This document shows positions 40,530 through 49,402 of a DNA stretch of 64,000 nucleotides, one piece after another. Both the position numbers and the translations under genes were made by a program. How positions within the stretch are numbered: the stretch's first letter is position 1; each line of letters starts with the position of its first letter. The notes beneath the pieces were generated by a model. That model saw nothing but the letters and a program-made list of their open reading frames with translations. It did no database searches and was not told the DNA's origin. Source of the DNA: CAVOAK01 sp963664465 (lineage in GTDB: Bacteria > Pseudomonadota > Alphaproteobacteria > UBA8366 > CAVOAK01); contig CAXXSU010000006.1 in the NCBI GenBank assembly GCA_963664465.2, positions 1 through 64,000 of the forward strand, written 5' to 3'.

Positions 40530-42484
40530 TACGCGAACTCGACAATCGGCTGGTCAACCTCGAGCAGATCGCCAGGAGCCGCGTGGATGGTTCGAACCGT
40601 GCCGTCGCTCACGGCAACAATCTGATTCTCCATCTTCATTGCTTCGATGACGGCAACTTCATCGCCGACGACGACCTCCATCCCTTCCTCGACGGCAATA
40701 CGGATGAGCAGGCCCGGCATCGGCGAGAGTATGAAACGCGAGTGATCTGGCGGTGCCCGCACAGGCATCAGCCGGTTGAGCTCCGCTACCCGCGGCGTCA
40801 ATACCTGAACCGTTGCCTCGATGCCGGCATGCGTCAGGCGCCAGGTGTCACCGACGCGGTCGATCTGGACACAGGTCTCAACACCGTCCACACGGGCATT
40901 GAACAATGGCTGCCCAGGTCGCCAATCGCCACTGATTTCGTAGTCCTTTGCCGGCAGCGATATCTTGCAGCCTGCCATACCCGACGCCAGCCCAACCGCG
41001 GTCATGGGATATTCGCGACCGGCGATCAACGCGATGCAGGTGACCTCGCCGCGCCGTCGTGCCGCTCGATAGTGAAGCGCGCCCGTCAATGCCGCCAGCA
41101 GCGAGAGATCACCGGAATCGGTATCCGATGGTTTAAATCCGTCCGGATATTCTTCCTCGATAAAACCCGTCGTCAGGTCACCGGATGCGAATTTCGGATG
41201 AGCCGCGACCGCCGCGAGAAAGGCTACGTTCTGAGATACTCCACGAATGTAGTAGGCATCCAATGCGCGGCGCAGGCGCTGCCTCGATTCCTCCCTGCTG
41301 GAGCCATGGCAAATGAGCTTGGCAATCAAGGGGTCATAGTGGATGCCGATCTCGGCGCCTTCTTTGACGCCCGAATCAATACGCACACCCGAACTTTCGC
41401 TTGGCGGCAAGTAGCGGATAAGACGGCCGCAGGACGGCAAGAAGCCCCGGGTCGGGTCCTCGGCATAGATCCGCGCCTCGATCGCCCAGCCGGTCGACAC
41501 CAAATCCTGCTGTGTGAAGCCCAAGCGTTCGCCGGCAGCGATGCGGATCATCTGCTCCACCAGATCGATTCCCGTTACAAATTCCGTCGTTGGATGTTCG
41601 ACCTGGAGACGCGTGTTCATTTCCAGGAAATAGAAGGTGTCGTCCTGATCGACGACAAACTCGACGGTCCCGGCCGAGCGGTAGTCAACGGCACGTGCGA
41701 GGGCAACCGCCTGCTCAGCCATTGCCGCACGCGTCACGTCATCGAGACCCGGTGCCGGCGATTCCTCGATCACCTTCTGATGCCGCCGTTGTATCGTACA
41801 CTCCCGCTCGCCCAAATGCAGGACCGATCCGTGATGATCGGCAAGAACCTGCACTTCGATGTGGCGCGGTCGCTCGACAAGCTTTTCGATAAACACGCGG
41901 TCATCGGCGAAGCTCGACTTCGCTTCGGTCACAGCGAAGCGAAAGCCGGCCCGAAGGTCGCCGTCATCGTGAGCAACGCGCATCCCCTTGCCGCCGCCGC
42001 CCGCGGCCGCCTTGAGCATCACCGGATAGCCGAGCGTCCGCGCAGCGGCAACCGCGTCTTCTTCATCCACAAGCGCTTCGCCGTGGCCAGGAATTGTGTT
42101 GACGCCAACTTGCAGTGCCAGCCGCTTCGCTTCGAGCTTGTCGCCCATCACCTTGATGGCCGCCGCCGGGGGCCCGATGAAGGTCACTCCGGCCGCTGCC
42201 AGCGCATCCGGCAGCGCCGGGTTTTCCGACAGGAAGCCGTAGCCTGGATGCACGGCGTCGGCTCCCGACTCCTCCGCCGCCTGGACGATCTTTGCGATAT
42301 CGAGGTAGCTGTCCTGCGGCGGCGCCGCTCCAATCAACAGCGCCTCGTCCATCGCTCGGACATGCAGGGCTTGCGCATCCGCCTCGGAGTACACCGCGAC
42401 CGTCGAAATTTCCAGTCGCCGCGCGGTCCGAGCAATGCGGCAGGCAATTTCTCCACGGTTGGCGATCAGGATCTTTTTGAACAT
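40529..42484 (-). CDS. pccA: Propionyl-CoA carboxylase, biotin-containing alpha subunit
   Basis: 651 residues from the ATG at 42484 (MFKKILIANRGEIACRIART). Biotin carboxylase domain about 1-445 (GGGGKGMRVAHDD; ECTIQRRHQKVIEESPAPG; EMNTRLQVEHPTTEFVTGID). A middle region typical of PCC alpha follows. The C-terminal biotin carrier has Lys about residue 617 in EAMKMENQIVAVSDG. With PccB it makes methylmalonyl-CoA from propionyl-CoA. The shared locus with pccB supports propionyl rather than acetyl specificity. Methylmalonyl-CoA mutase is not in the window. Confidence 0.92.
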   Translation of the reverse strand: MFKKILIANRGEIACRIARTARRLEISTVAVYSEADAQALHVRAMDEALLIGAAPPQDSYLDIAKIVQAAEESGADAVHPGYGFLSENPALPDALAAAGVTFIGPPAAAIKVMGDKLEAKRLALQVGVNTIPGHGEALVDEEDAVAAARTLGYPVMLKAAAGGGGKGMRVAHDDGDLRAGFRFAVTEAKSSFADDRVFIEKLVERPRHIEVQVLADHHGSVLHLGERECTIQRRHQKVIEESPAPGLDDVTRAAMAEQAVALARAVDYRSAGTVEFVVDQDDTFYFLEMNTRLQVEHPTTEFVTGIDLVEQMIRIAAGERLGFTQQDLVSTGWAIEARIYAEDPTRGFLPSCGRLIRYLPPSESSGVRIDSGVKEGAEIGIHYDPLIAKLICHGSSREESRQRLRRALDAYYIRGVSQNVAFLAAVAAHPKFASGDLTTGFIEEEYPDGFKPSDTDSGDLSLLAALTGALHYRAARRRGEVTCIALIAGREYPMTAVGLASGMAGCKISLPAKDYEISGDWRPGQPLFNARVDGVETCVQIDRVGDTWRLTHAGIEATVQVLTPRVAELNRLMPVRAPPDHSRFILSPMPGLLIRIAVEEGMEVVVGDEVAVIEAMKMENQIVAVSDGTVRTIHAAPGDLLEVDQPIVEFA

Positions 42485-42552
42485 CAGGAGAAATAAGGTA
42501 TCGGAGCGCCAACCGGTACCGCAACACTCACACGGCACTGGTGCGCGTTGAT

Positions 42553-43086
42553 CTACTTCAGAGCCACGACATTGAGACTGATCAAGGTGCCGCCAATCCG
42601 CAGGCTGCTGTCGTCATCGAACAGGCCAAATTCGTCGGTCCGCTGAACCTCCTTGAATCCTGCAACGACCAAGAAGTCTTCCAAGAATTCATACGTCAAC
42701 CCGACCTTGTGAAAGTCGTGCGGGTCCGTTTGACCACCAAAAATCATCCGCATGATATGAAAGCGCTGTTCTGCCTCAAGTTCCGTTCGCAAAAACAGTC
42801 GGCACAGAACTTCAAGGTCGGGCACGCTGACTCGCAAGTGTCCGCCCTCTTTGAGTACACGGCGGCACGCAGCGAGCGCTTGCGGCAGCTCCTCGAAATA
42901 GCCGAGATGCTCGAATACATGGCTGGCATAAATCTCCGAAACCGATCCGTCTGCAAATCTGCTCAAGTCGCGGCAGTCGCCGACGTGATCCACATGCGGA
43001 CCGGGTTCGATGTTGAGAATTGCCCACCCGTCGCGCCGTTCTCGGCCGCCGATGTGAAGGCGGAGTGAGTCAGACATCGTCGCCAT
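42553..43086 (-). CDS. SAM-dependent methyltransferase-like protein
   Basis: 177 residues from ATG 43086 (MATMSDSLRLHIGGRERRDG; ATG 43077 is also possible). The pattern LHIGGRERRDGWAILNI, then DHVGDCRDLSRFADGSVSEI and SHVFEHLGYFEELPQALAAC, is that of the class I methyltransferase group with a shortened first SAM loop (COG4627-like). GGHLRVSVPDLEVL follows. The substrate is unknown. It lies inside the pcc locus, overlapping the stop of the small membrane-protein gene, so it is co-transcribed with pccB and pccA. Confidence 0.75.
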   Translation of the reverse strand: MATMSDSLRLHIGGRERRDGWAILNIEPGPHVDHVGDCRDLSRFADGSVSEIYASHVFEHLGYFEELPQALAACRRVLKEGGHLRVSVPDLEVLCRLFLRTELEAEQRFHIMRMIFGGQTDPHDFHKVGLTYEFLEDFLVVAGFKEVQRTDEFGLFDDDSSLRIGGTLISLNVVALK

Positions 43087-43303
43087 GACCTCGTTTCTCC
43101 GGGAACAGCCCCATGACATAGGCGACATGGGCCGCGAGCACACCGCCCCAGCCGATCAGCGGCAGGACAAACCAAGGCGAGTTCGGATCGGTCAAAAGGT
43201 TGAACGGCACCAGGAGCGCCATGGCTACGAAGTAGGCAGCCAAATGGTAGCCGAAGCCACGCAGGCGCTGCCTTACAATGGAATATTGCCGTGTTTCTTC
43301 CAC
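43070..43303 (-). CDS. Small 2TM-domain membrane protein
   Basis: 77 residues with two membrane segments (YHLAAYFVAMALLVPFNLLT and WFVLPLIGWGGVLAAHVAYV). WFVLPLIGWGGVLAAH is the signature of the 2TM domain family. The function is unknown. The GTG start at 43303 lies inside the end of pccB, an overlap of 31 bases. The stop overlaps the methyltransferase start. Confidence 0.75.
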   Translation of the reverse strand: MEETRQYSIVRQRLRGFGYHLAAYFVAMALLVPFNLLTDPNSPWFVLPLIGWGGVLAAHVAYVMGLFPEKRGHGDDV

Positions 43304-44805
43304 GGATTTTCCAGCCGCTTATCCCTCAGCATGATCAACGAACTACATAGTCGCTGACGCGTGTCGTGCGGCAAAATAATGTCGTCGATAAAGCCGAGCG
43401 AACTTGCGACAAACGGATTAGCGAACTTTTCCCGGTATTCCTCCGTCCGTTCGGCGATCTTCTGCTCGTCGCCTTGGTCGCCACGGAAAATAATTTCGAC
43501 GGCGCCCTTCGGTCCCATGACAGCAATCTCTGCGCTCGGCCACGCATAGTTCACATCGCCTCGAAGATGCTTGGAACTCATAACGTCGTACGCACCGCCA
43601 TAGGCCTTGCGGGTAATCAGCGTGACCTTCGGAACCGTCGCTTCGGCATACGCATAGAGCAGTTTCGCGCCATGCTCGATGATGCCGCCATATTCCTGCG
43701 CCGTGCCCGGCAGAAATCCGGGTACGTCGACGAAGGTAACTACAGGGATGTTGAAGCAATCGCAAAATCGCACGAAGCGGGCTGCCTTACGCGCCGAGTC
43801 GATATCGAGACAGCCGGCCAGCACCATTGGCTGATTGGCGACGATGCCAACGCTTCCGCCTGCCATTCGCGCGAAGCCGGTGATGATATTGCGTGCGAAA
43901 TCCGGCTGTAGTTCGAAGAAGTCGCCTTCATCGACGGTTTTCTCAATTAGCTCCTTCATATCGTACGGCTTGTTTGGACTCGCGGGCACCAGCGTGTCGA
44001 GCGAAGCTTCCACGCGATCTAACGGGTCTTCGCAATCCCGGATCGGCGGTCCCTCGCGATTGGAGGCCGGCAGAAAATTCAAGAGACGCCGCACGGCGAG
44101 AAGCGTTTCGATGTCGTTGCCGGGCGCCAAATCGGCCACGCCCGACTTTTGCGTATGGGTGGCAGCACCGCCCAATTCCTCGTGCGTCACATCCTCATGC
44201 GTTACGGTTTTCACGACCTCGGGACCGGTCACGAACATGTAGGCGCCTTTCTCGACCATGAAGATGAAATCTGTCATCGCTGGTGAATACACAGCACCGC
44301 CGGCGCAAGCTCCCATGATCACCGAAATCTGTGGAATAACCCCGGACGCAAGTACGTTGCGTTGAAACACGTCTGCATATCCGGCCAATGAAGCGACACC
44401 CTCTTGTATCCGCGCTCCCCCCGAATCATTAAGACCGATAACCGGCGCTCCGACCTTCATCGCCTGATCCATGATCTTGCAAATCTTTCGCGCATGCGCC
44501 GCGGACAAAGACCCTCCGAACACAGTGAAGTCCTGACTGAACGCGAACACGCGACGGCCATCTATCAAGCCATGTCCGGTGACGACCCCATCGCCCGGAA
44601 TTTTCTTTTCGTCCATACCGAAGTCGGTGGAATCGTGCTCGACGAACATGTCCCATTCTTCGAAGGAGCCTTCGTCAAACAGAACGTCCAGGCGCTCGCG
44701 CGCCGTTAGCTTGCCCTTGGCATGTTGTGCATCGACACGCTTCTTGCCACCACCTGCCCGCGCGGCTTCGCGTTTGGCTTCGAGTTGGAGGATGATGTTC
44801 TGCAT
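43273..44805 (-). CDS. pccB: Propionyl-CoA carboxylase, beta subunit
   Basis: 510 residues from the ATG at 44805 (MQNIILQLEAKREAARAGGG). Carboxyltransferase motifs are GDGVVTGHGLIDGRRVFAFS, GLNDSGGARIQEGVASLAGY, MGACAGGAVYSPAMTDFIFM and FVDVPGFLPGTAQEYGGIIE. The C-terminal RGDVNYAWPSAEIAVMGPKG is typical of PCC beta. It transfers carboxylate from biotin on PccA to propionyl-CoA in a complex of both subunits. It is the first gene of the pccB-2TM-methyltransferase-pccA-acyP series. Confidence 0.94.
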   Translation of the reverse strand: MQNIILQLEAKREAARAGGGKKRVDAQHAKGKLTARERLDVLFDEGSFEEWDMFVEHDSTDFGMDEKKIPGDGVVTGHGLIDGRRVFAFSQDFTVFGGSLSAAHARKICKIMDQAMKVGAPVIGLNDSGGARIQEGVASLAGYADVFQRNVLASGVIPQISVIMGACAGGAVYSPAMTDFIFMVEKGAYMFVTGPEVVKTVTHEDVTHEELGGAATHTQKSGVADLAPGNDIETLLAVRRLLNFLPASNREGPPIRDCEDPLDRVEASLDTLVPASPNKPYDMKELIEKTVDEGDFFELQPDFARNIITGFARMAGGSVGIVANQPMVLAGCLDIDSARKAARFVRFCDCFNIPVVTFVDVPGFLPGTAQEYGGIIEHGAKLLYAYAEATVPKVTLITRKAYGGAYDVMSSKHLRGDVNYAWPSAEIAVMGPKGAVEIIFRGDQGDEQKIAERTEEYREKFANPFVASSLGFIDDIILPHDTRQRLCSSLIMLRDKRLENPWKKHGNIPL

Positions 44806-44845
44806 TGAAGCGCCCCTCTCGTGCAACCGAGATAGCACCGGGCCG

Positions 44846-45541
44846 TCAGGCCTGCAACAAGGTCAAGAAATGGGCAGCTACTTTCGCTTCTTCGCGGACC
44901 GCTTCGCGGCGCGCATTCGCCTCTTCTTCTTCACCCCACTGGCCGGCTTGAAATGTCTCGTCTAGCTGGCTCGCGTCAACCGCCTGCTCCACATCGACGC
45001 GCCCCTCGAGCACTGCCAACGCCAGGATAATTGAGCCGAACGCCTCGGTTAATATCTGCAAAACCGCAAGGCGAAAATGATCATAGGCGAGAAGTCCTTC
45101 ACGAAGCGATGCAATAGCTCCACGGTCCTGCTCTACTGGTACGAGACCCACCGTCGCTTCGAGTTTAACGCCAATGTCTTCTGACGCCCAGTCAAGCAAT
45201 GGCTGCCATGACTCGTTCTGTTGTTCGACCAATCGCGCTGGCCGTTCGGCGCGATAGCAGAGCAAGTCGGTCGTCGCAAACCGCATGATTGCATCGATTA
45301 CATATTCGGGCTTCGGTGCCACGCGATCAACTGCTGCATTGAGGATCATCGTCAACGGCATCGATTTCGCATCAATCTCGTCGTCCTGAGCCCGCCACTC
45401 CGCCGCTATCGCGTCGGCCAGATCCGAGGTCGGCAACGCGCAGTGCACCTTGCCGGGTGTCCGCAGGATGCACTCCCCGAGTACGACCGAGTAGTTTCCT
45501 TCCGCGTTGGCGACGGCAACCTCCGAGTAGAACTTCTTCAT
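44846..45541 (-). CDS. ATP12-family F1-ATPase assembly chaperone
   Basis: 231 residues. The N-terminus MKKFYSEVAVANAEGNYSVV and LGECILRTPGK are ATP12 marks, followed by IAAEWRAQDDEIDAKSMPLT, which contains the conserved E-W and P-L-T elements. In mitochondria ATP12 holds the F1 alpha subunit during assembly; the alphaproteobacterial homologues are assumed to do the same. It precedes pccB and follows asmA with small gaps. Its presence supports the alphaproteobacterial origin. Confidence 0.93.
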   Translation of the reverse strand: MKKFYSEVAVANAEGNYSVVLGECILRTPGKVHCALPTSDLADAIAAEWRAQDDEIDAKSMPLTMILNAAVDRVAPKPEYVIDAIMRFATTDLLCYRAERPARLVEQQNESWQPLLDWASEDIGVKLEATVGLVPVEQDRGAIASLREGLLAYDHFRLAVLQILTEAFGSIILALAVLEGRVDVEQAVDASQLDETFQAGQWGEEEEANARREAVREEAKVAAHFLTLLQA

Positions 45542-45548
45542 GGTTCGG

Positions 45549-47783
45549 TTACTGGCCTAGCAGCCCTTTCAACCCCTTGCTCAACCCGTCACTTAGTCCC
45601 TTGACAGCATCTTTGATACCGGCCGGTTTCTGCGTAGCTTCGAGATCATCCGATGGCTTCGAGGCTGTCGCTTCGGCAAGGCAGGGACTGTCGTTGTCGA
45701 CGCCTAGTTCCGCCAATCCCGCGATCAATACAGGCGGAAAAAGGAGCCCGCCCACAAGACCGCCGAGCTTTCGCGCGACCGCGGTCTTTTCCAGGCTGTA
45801 GGATGGCTTGGCGAGTGTACCACCGATCAAAATCGGAACGGCGGCATTGAGGGTGATAGATTTGGGCCGGGCCTCGAACCTTAGATTGAGCACCTCGTCG
45901 GTAAGATTGACGGTTCCGCCGCCGGTAATTCGGGCGTGCTCGGTGTCGACCAACAGGACTTTGCTCGTCGCCATCCCATCGACGATTTCGAATTGGCTGA
46001 CGACACAATTGAGCGTGGTGGTGTCTGTCCGGCCTCCTTTAAAGAACTCACGCACAAACTTTAAGGGACCGCCGACGACGAGATCCAACATGTCTGTCTT
46101 GGCCTGGCCTTCACCGACAATCAGTTTTGTCGAGCCGTTTAAGCCGGCCATGATTTGGCGCACGCTGCCACCGCGTGCGGTCGCATCGGCATCGAAGGTA
46201 ACGTCCGCGTCGAGCAGATTTATCCCGCTGGTTTCGCGCAACAGGTTACCTAGATCCACATCACGTGCCGTGAGATCTAGCGCCAGGGCGGGAACGCTGC
46301 CTCCGGCATCAAGCCTTGCGGCTGCCCTAACCGTACCGCCGCTGAACTGGAACGCTATGTCCCGGACGACGAGATCCCCATCCTGAAGCATCAGTGCGGC
46401 GGATAGGTTTTTGATGAGCATTCCCTTGGTAGCCAGTTCGTCGATCTGCAACAACAGATCGGCGTCGAGTAACCGCAGCGCATCGAGCGGCAGCGGCACA
46501 TCGGGAAATATTCGAGCCGGCGCGGTACCGTTCCCTCCCGACACGCCCAGCGGCAAGTCTGCTAAATCGATGCGTTGCGAGGTTAGAAGTCCAGCGACAC
46601 GCGGTCGCACGCCATCTGAAACCAGCTCAATCTTGCCGGCAAGATGGCTATCGCCAAGCCTGGCTTGCAGGCCAGTCAGCACGATCGTACGGAGATCTCC
46701 CTTCACCGATGCAGCGATGGCAAAGGGGCGCAACGCTGGTAAATCCACCGGCACAAGAGATCCAAGCGGCGTCAATTCGGTGCCCCGGATATCGACCTCA
46801 AGGTCAATATCTTCGAGGGTGCGTATGGATCCAATTTTTCCGGTTACCTTGATGCCGAAGCTGCTCGCGTTTCCAAGCGTGGCGTCCAGATCGTGAACCG
46901 ACATTTGGCCCAACGCGTCTCCAAGGACACGCGCGGCGACGCGAAACCCGCCAAGAGGGGGTATTTCGACGCCTGCAAGTTCGGATAGACGCGCAACTTC
47001 GGTGCCTGACGCTTCGACACGCAGAGACAGCCCCTTCGCCGCTACCGGTTCGGCAACGCTACCGACAATCGTGATTTTGCTGCCGGCGGTCTCAACAATG
47101 GCATCGAACGGCCATGGCTTGCTGGGATTGAGCATTTCGGCCGGCGAGCCGACCGTCCCGCGGACCGACAAAGGAGTCTCATTAAGAGCAGCGGTCAAAC
47201 TAACTTTAAGCGCTTGCCGCGCCCCCTTTCCGAAGATTTTCAATTCGTCGATCGTCAGGTTTAGTTGTCGCCCGCTCGCAGCGTCACGATAGGTGATTTC
47301 CGCGTCGGCTATTCGCAGATCACGAATAACCGGTATGACCAAGTCGCTTTCAGTGGGCGCCGCATCGGACGCGAATTTGTCCGGCTCTTCGAACTGGTAA
47401 TTGGCGCGGCCTTCGGCATCTGATTCAATGAGGACATCGACGCCCGAAAGCAGGATCTGCTCGATATCGATCTGCCCAGTGAGGAGCGGTAACAATGCGA
47501 CCCGCGCTGTGAGTAAATCGGCACTCATCATATGCGGCCGCGACCCCCAATCCGCGTTGCCGAAATGAACCCCTTGCACCGTGAGCGTCGGCGTAAAGGA
47601 AACGTTCAAGTCGAGCGACCCGTCGATCACGAGTTTGCGGCCCGTGAGGCGCTCAACCTGCTGCGCGATCAGCGGCTTGAAGTCATTGAAGTCCTGCGAT
47701 CGTAGAATCGCAAAGCCCGTGACGAGCATGGCTGCAATCAGGGCCACAAAGACTTTAAGAAGCGTAGAAATCCGAATATGCAT
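45549..47783 (-). CDS. AsmA family protein
   Basis: 744 residues from the ATG at 47783. One N-terminal membrane anchor (LLKVFVALIAAMLVTGFAIL) is followed by a long periplasmic part. AsmA marks are QVERLTGRKLVIDGSLDLNV, PTLTVQGVHFGNADWGSRPH near the N-terminus, and GSVRQIMAGLNGSTKLIVGE plus NCVVSQFEIVDGMATSKVLL near the C-terminus. AsmA-like proteins belong to the repeating-groove family thought to move phospholipids to the outer membrane. It ends eight bases before the ATP12 gene. IS1182 sits just upstream, possibly cutting off its promoter. Confidence 0.9.
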   Translation of the reverse strand: MHIRISTLLKVFVALIAAMLVTGFAILRSQDFNDFKPLIAQQVERLTGRKLVIDGSLDLNVSFTPTLTVQGVHFGNADWGSRPHMMSADLLTARVALLPLLTGQIDIEQILLSGVDVLIESDAEGRANYQFEEPDKFASDAAPTESDLVIPVIRDLRIADAEITYRDAASGRQLNLTIDELKIFGKGARQALKVSLTAALNETPLSVRGTVGSPAEMLNPSKPWPFDAIVETAGSKITIVGSVAEPVAAKGLSLRVEASGTEVARLSELAGVEIPPLGGFRVAARVLGDALGQMSVHDLDATLGNASSFGIKVTGKIGSIRTLEDIDLEVDIRGTELTPLGSLVPVDLPALRPFAIAASVKGDLRTIVLTGLQARLGDSHLAGKIELVSDGVRPRVAGLLTSQRIDLADLPLGVSGGNGTAPARIFPDVPLPLDALRLLDADLLLQIDELATKGMLIKNLSAALMLQDGDLVVRDIAFQFSGGTVRAAARLDAGGSVPALALDLTARDVDLGNLLRETSGINLLDADVTFDADATARGGSVRQIMAGLNGSTKLIVGEGQAKTDMLDLVVGGPLKFVREFFKGGRTDTTTLNCVVSQFEIVDGMATSKVLLVDTEHARITGGGTVNLTDEVLNLRFEARPKSITLNAAVPILIGGTLAKPSYSLEKTAVARKLGGLVGGLLFPPVLIAGLAELGVDNDSPCLAEATASKPSDDLEATQKPAGIKDAVKGLSDGLSKGLKGLLGQ

Positions 47784-47855
47784 GAGTCTGTACTTTGTCC
47801 GCCGGCTCAAATCCGCCGCACCGCGGTATGCAAAACGCCTGAGCTATTAGCCTAG

Positions 47856-49325
47856 CAGCCCGTTGAAAAAGGCGTCATTGACCGGGTTTCACGCCACGGC
47901 GAAGCATATCGCGGCGAAGGCGGTTTCGCCATCCTCCGAGACGATGAGGACGATCTGAACGACCAGGACGGCTCCAGCGGGCGTAACAAGCACGAACAAG
48001 GCGCCAATTCCGCCCGCCACGGCCTCCTTCGGGGTGCCGGCGCCGATGAGTTGGCGCATCAGCAACGATAGGTTGTGGCCGGCGACGTGAAGCAGGTATC
48101 GCTTGTGCACGTTCTCGCGGCCCCGAAGCCAGGTCCGGCGCATACCGCCGCGATCGAGGTTGTGGGCAAAGGAGCGCTCGACGATCTCGGCGCGCAGCTT
48201 GAAGGCTTCCCTGGCCACCCCCGATAACAGCCGGGTCCGGTTGTTGGTGACCGCCCGGCGAGCCGCATCATCTCCGTGCCAGCGCGCAAAACCCTTCTGC
48301 TTGGGCTCGGAGATCCGGCTCTTCCAGGGGCCGTCGTCGAGCGCCTTCAAGACCAACCGTGAGTGGTAGCCCTTATCGGTCACACATTCGGCCGGATCTT
48401 CGGCCGTCGGCGCCACATCCACCGCCTCGAGGTTTGCCTCGGCCGCCGCCAGGGTCTTGGGAAGCGTTGTCGTATCGCCCTCGTCGGCCGGGTGCAGCTC
48501 CGCCGCCACCACCGCGCCGGTGTCCAGATCCACCGCGTGCTCGGGCTTGTAGGCCAGGTGCGTGGTGCCGTCCTTCATCTTGGCGATCTTGGCCTCGGGG
48601 TCGCTCCTGGAAACCCAGTCCTGGTTCGAGAGCTTCTTGCCCTTGCGCTTGCGGTCCAGACGCGCCAGGTCCTCAGCCGTGGGTGTCTCGATACCGCTCT
48701 CCTGGGCCAAGCGCTCCAGCATCCCCCGGTAACCCTCGCCCGTGTCCCTCCGCACGATGTTGCGCAGCGCCGCGTTGGCCTCCATGGTCGAGGCATCCAC
48801 CCCGATGCGCTCGCCCTTCACCAGACCCGCCTCGGCGATCAGCGCCAGGACCCAGTCAAACACCGCCGTGTGGACTTCATGGGGCAGGCGCGCGCGGGTC
48901 CGTGACAGCCAGGAATGGTCCGGCACCCGTTCCCGCATCTCCAACAGCAGGAACTCCCGTAGCGACAGGGAATCCGAGCAGCGCCACTCCAGCCCACGCT
49001 CAGAGTCGATACCCTCGAAGTAGCCCACCAGGTGCATACGGAAGTAGCGCCCGGGTGGCACCGAAGGCGCCCCCATCCTGGCCGCGTAATAGGGCTGGCA
49101 GACCGCCTCGGCGAAGCCGTCGAAGCCGCCCTCGATCAGTACCAACTGCAGGCGGTCGTAAAATACATGACCAGGCGAGCGCGGCATCTCCGACCAGCTC
49201 ACCATCAAGTCCCCCTGACGATCCTTCTGCTGTCCCATCGCCATCAGCGAACCCCCCTTCAGGCCAGGACACCAGAGAATCAGACCATGCCGACTTCGTC
49301 CAGGGAAGACTTCGTCAACGGGCTG
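47856..49325 (-). mobile_element. IS1182-family insertion sequence
   Basis: 1470 bp with inverted ends (CAGCCCGTTGA at 47856 and TCAACGGGCTG ending at 49325). The palindrome CTAG flanks both sides (47852-47855 and 49326-49329), the 4-bp target duplication expected for this family. It carries one intact transposase gene and lies between asmA and rluC. Confidence 0.93.
47889..49244 (-). CDS. IS1182-family transposase
   Basis: 451 residues. The N-terminal region FRMHLVGYFEGIDSERGLEW and SLSLREFLLLEMRERVPDHS is typical of IS1182/IS5-like enzymes. The DDE core begins at GERIGVDASTMEANAALRNI (first Asp), then VTDKGYHSRLVLKALDDGPW (second Asp), then EIVERSFAHNLDRGGMRRTW (Glu). The full frame is open, so it may be active. 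Confidence 0.92.
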   Translation of the reverse strand: MAMGQQKDRQGDLMVSWSEMPRSPGHVFYDRLQLVLIEGGFDGFAEAVCQPYYAARMGAPSVPPGRYFRMHLVGYFEGIDSERGLEWRCSDSLSLREFLLLEMRERVPDHSWLSRTRARLPHEVHTAVFDWVLALIAEAGLVKGERIGVDASTMEANAALRNIVRRDTGEGYRGMLERLAQESGIETPTAEDLARLDRKRKGKKLSNQDWVSRSDPEAKIAKMKDGTTHLAYKPEHAVDLDTGAVVAAELHPADEGDTTTLPKTLAAAEANLEAVDVAPTAEDPAECVTDKGYHSRLVLKALDDGPWKSRISEPKQKGFARWHGDDAARRAVTNNRTRLLSGVAREAFKLRAEIVERSFAHNLDRGGMRRTWLRGRENVHKRYLLHVAGHNLSLLMRQLIGAGTPKEAVAGGIGALFVLVTPAGAVLVVQIVLIVSEDGETAFAAICFAVA

Positions 49326-49402
49326 CTAGCATATGGGTTTCGATCAGCGTGCTTTCCACAAGGCGCATCTGAACACCTGTGCCTGCCGGCCGTCACCGCG
49401 AT

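Noticed and set aside
40583..42496. 637-codon open frame on the plus strand
   Set aside because: Shadow of pccA. The biotin carboxylase motifs are all on the minus strand.
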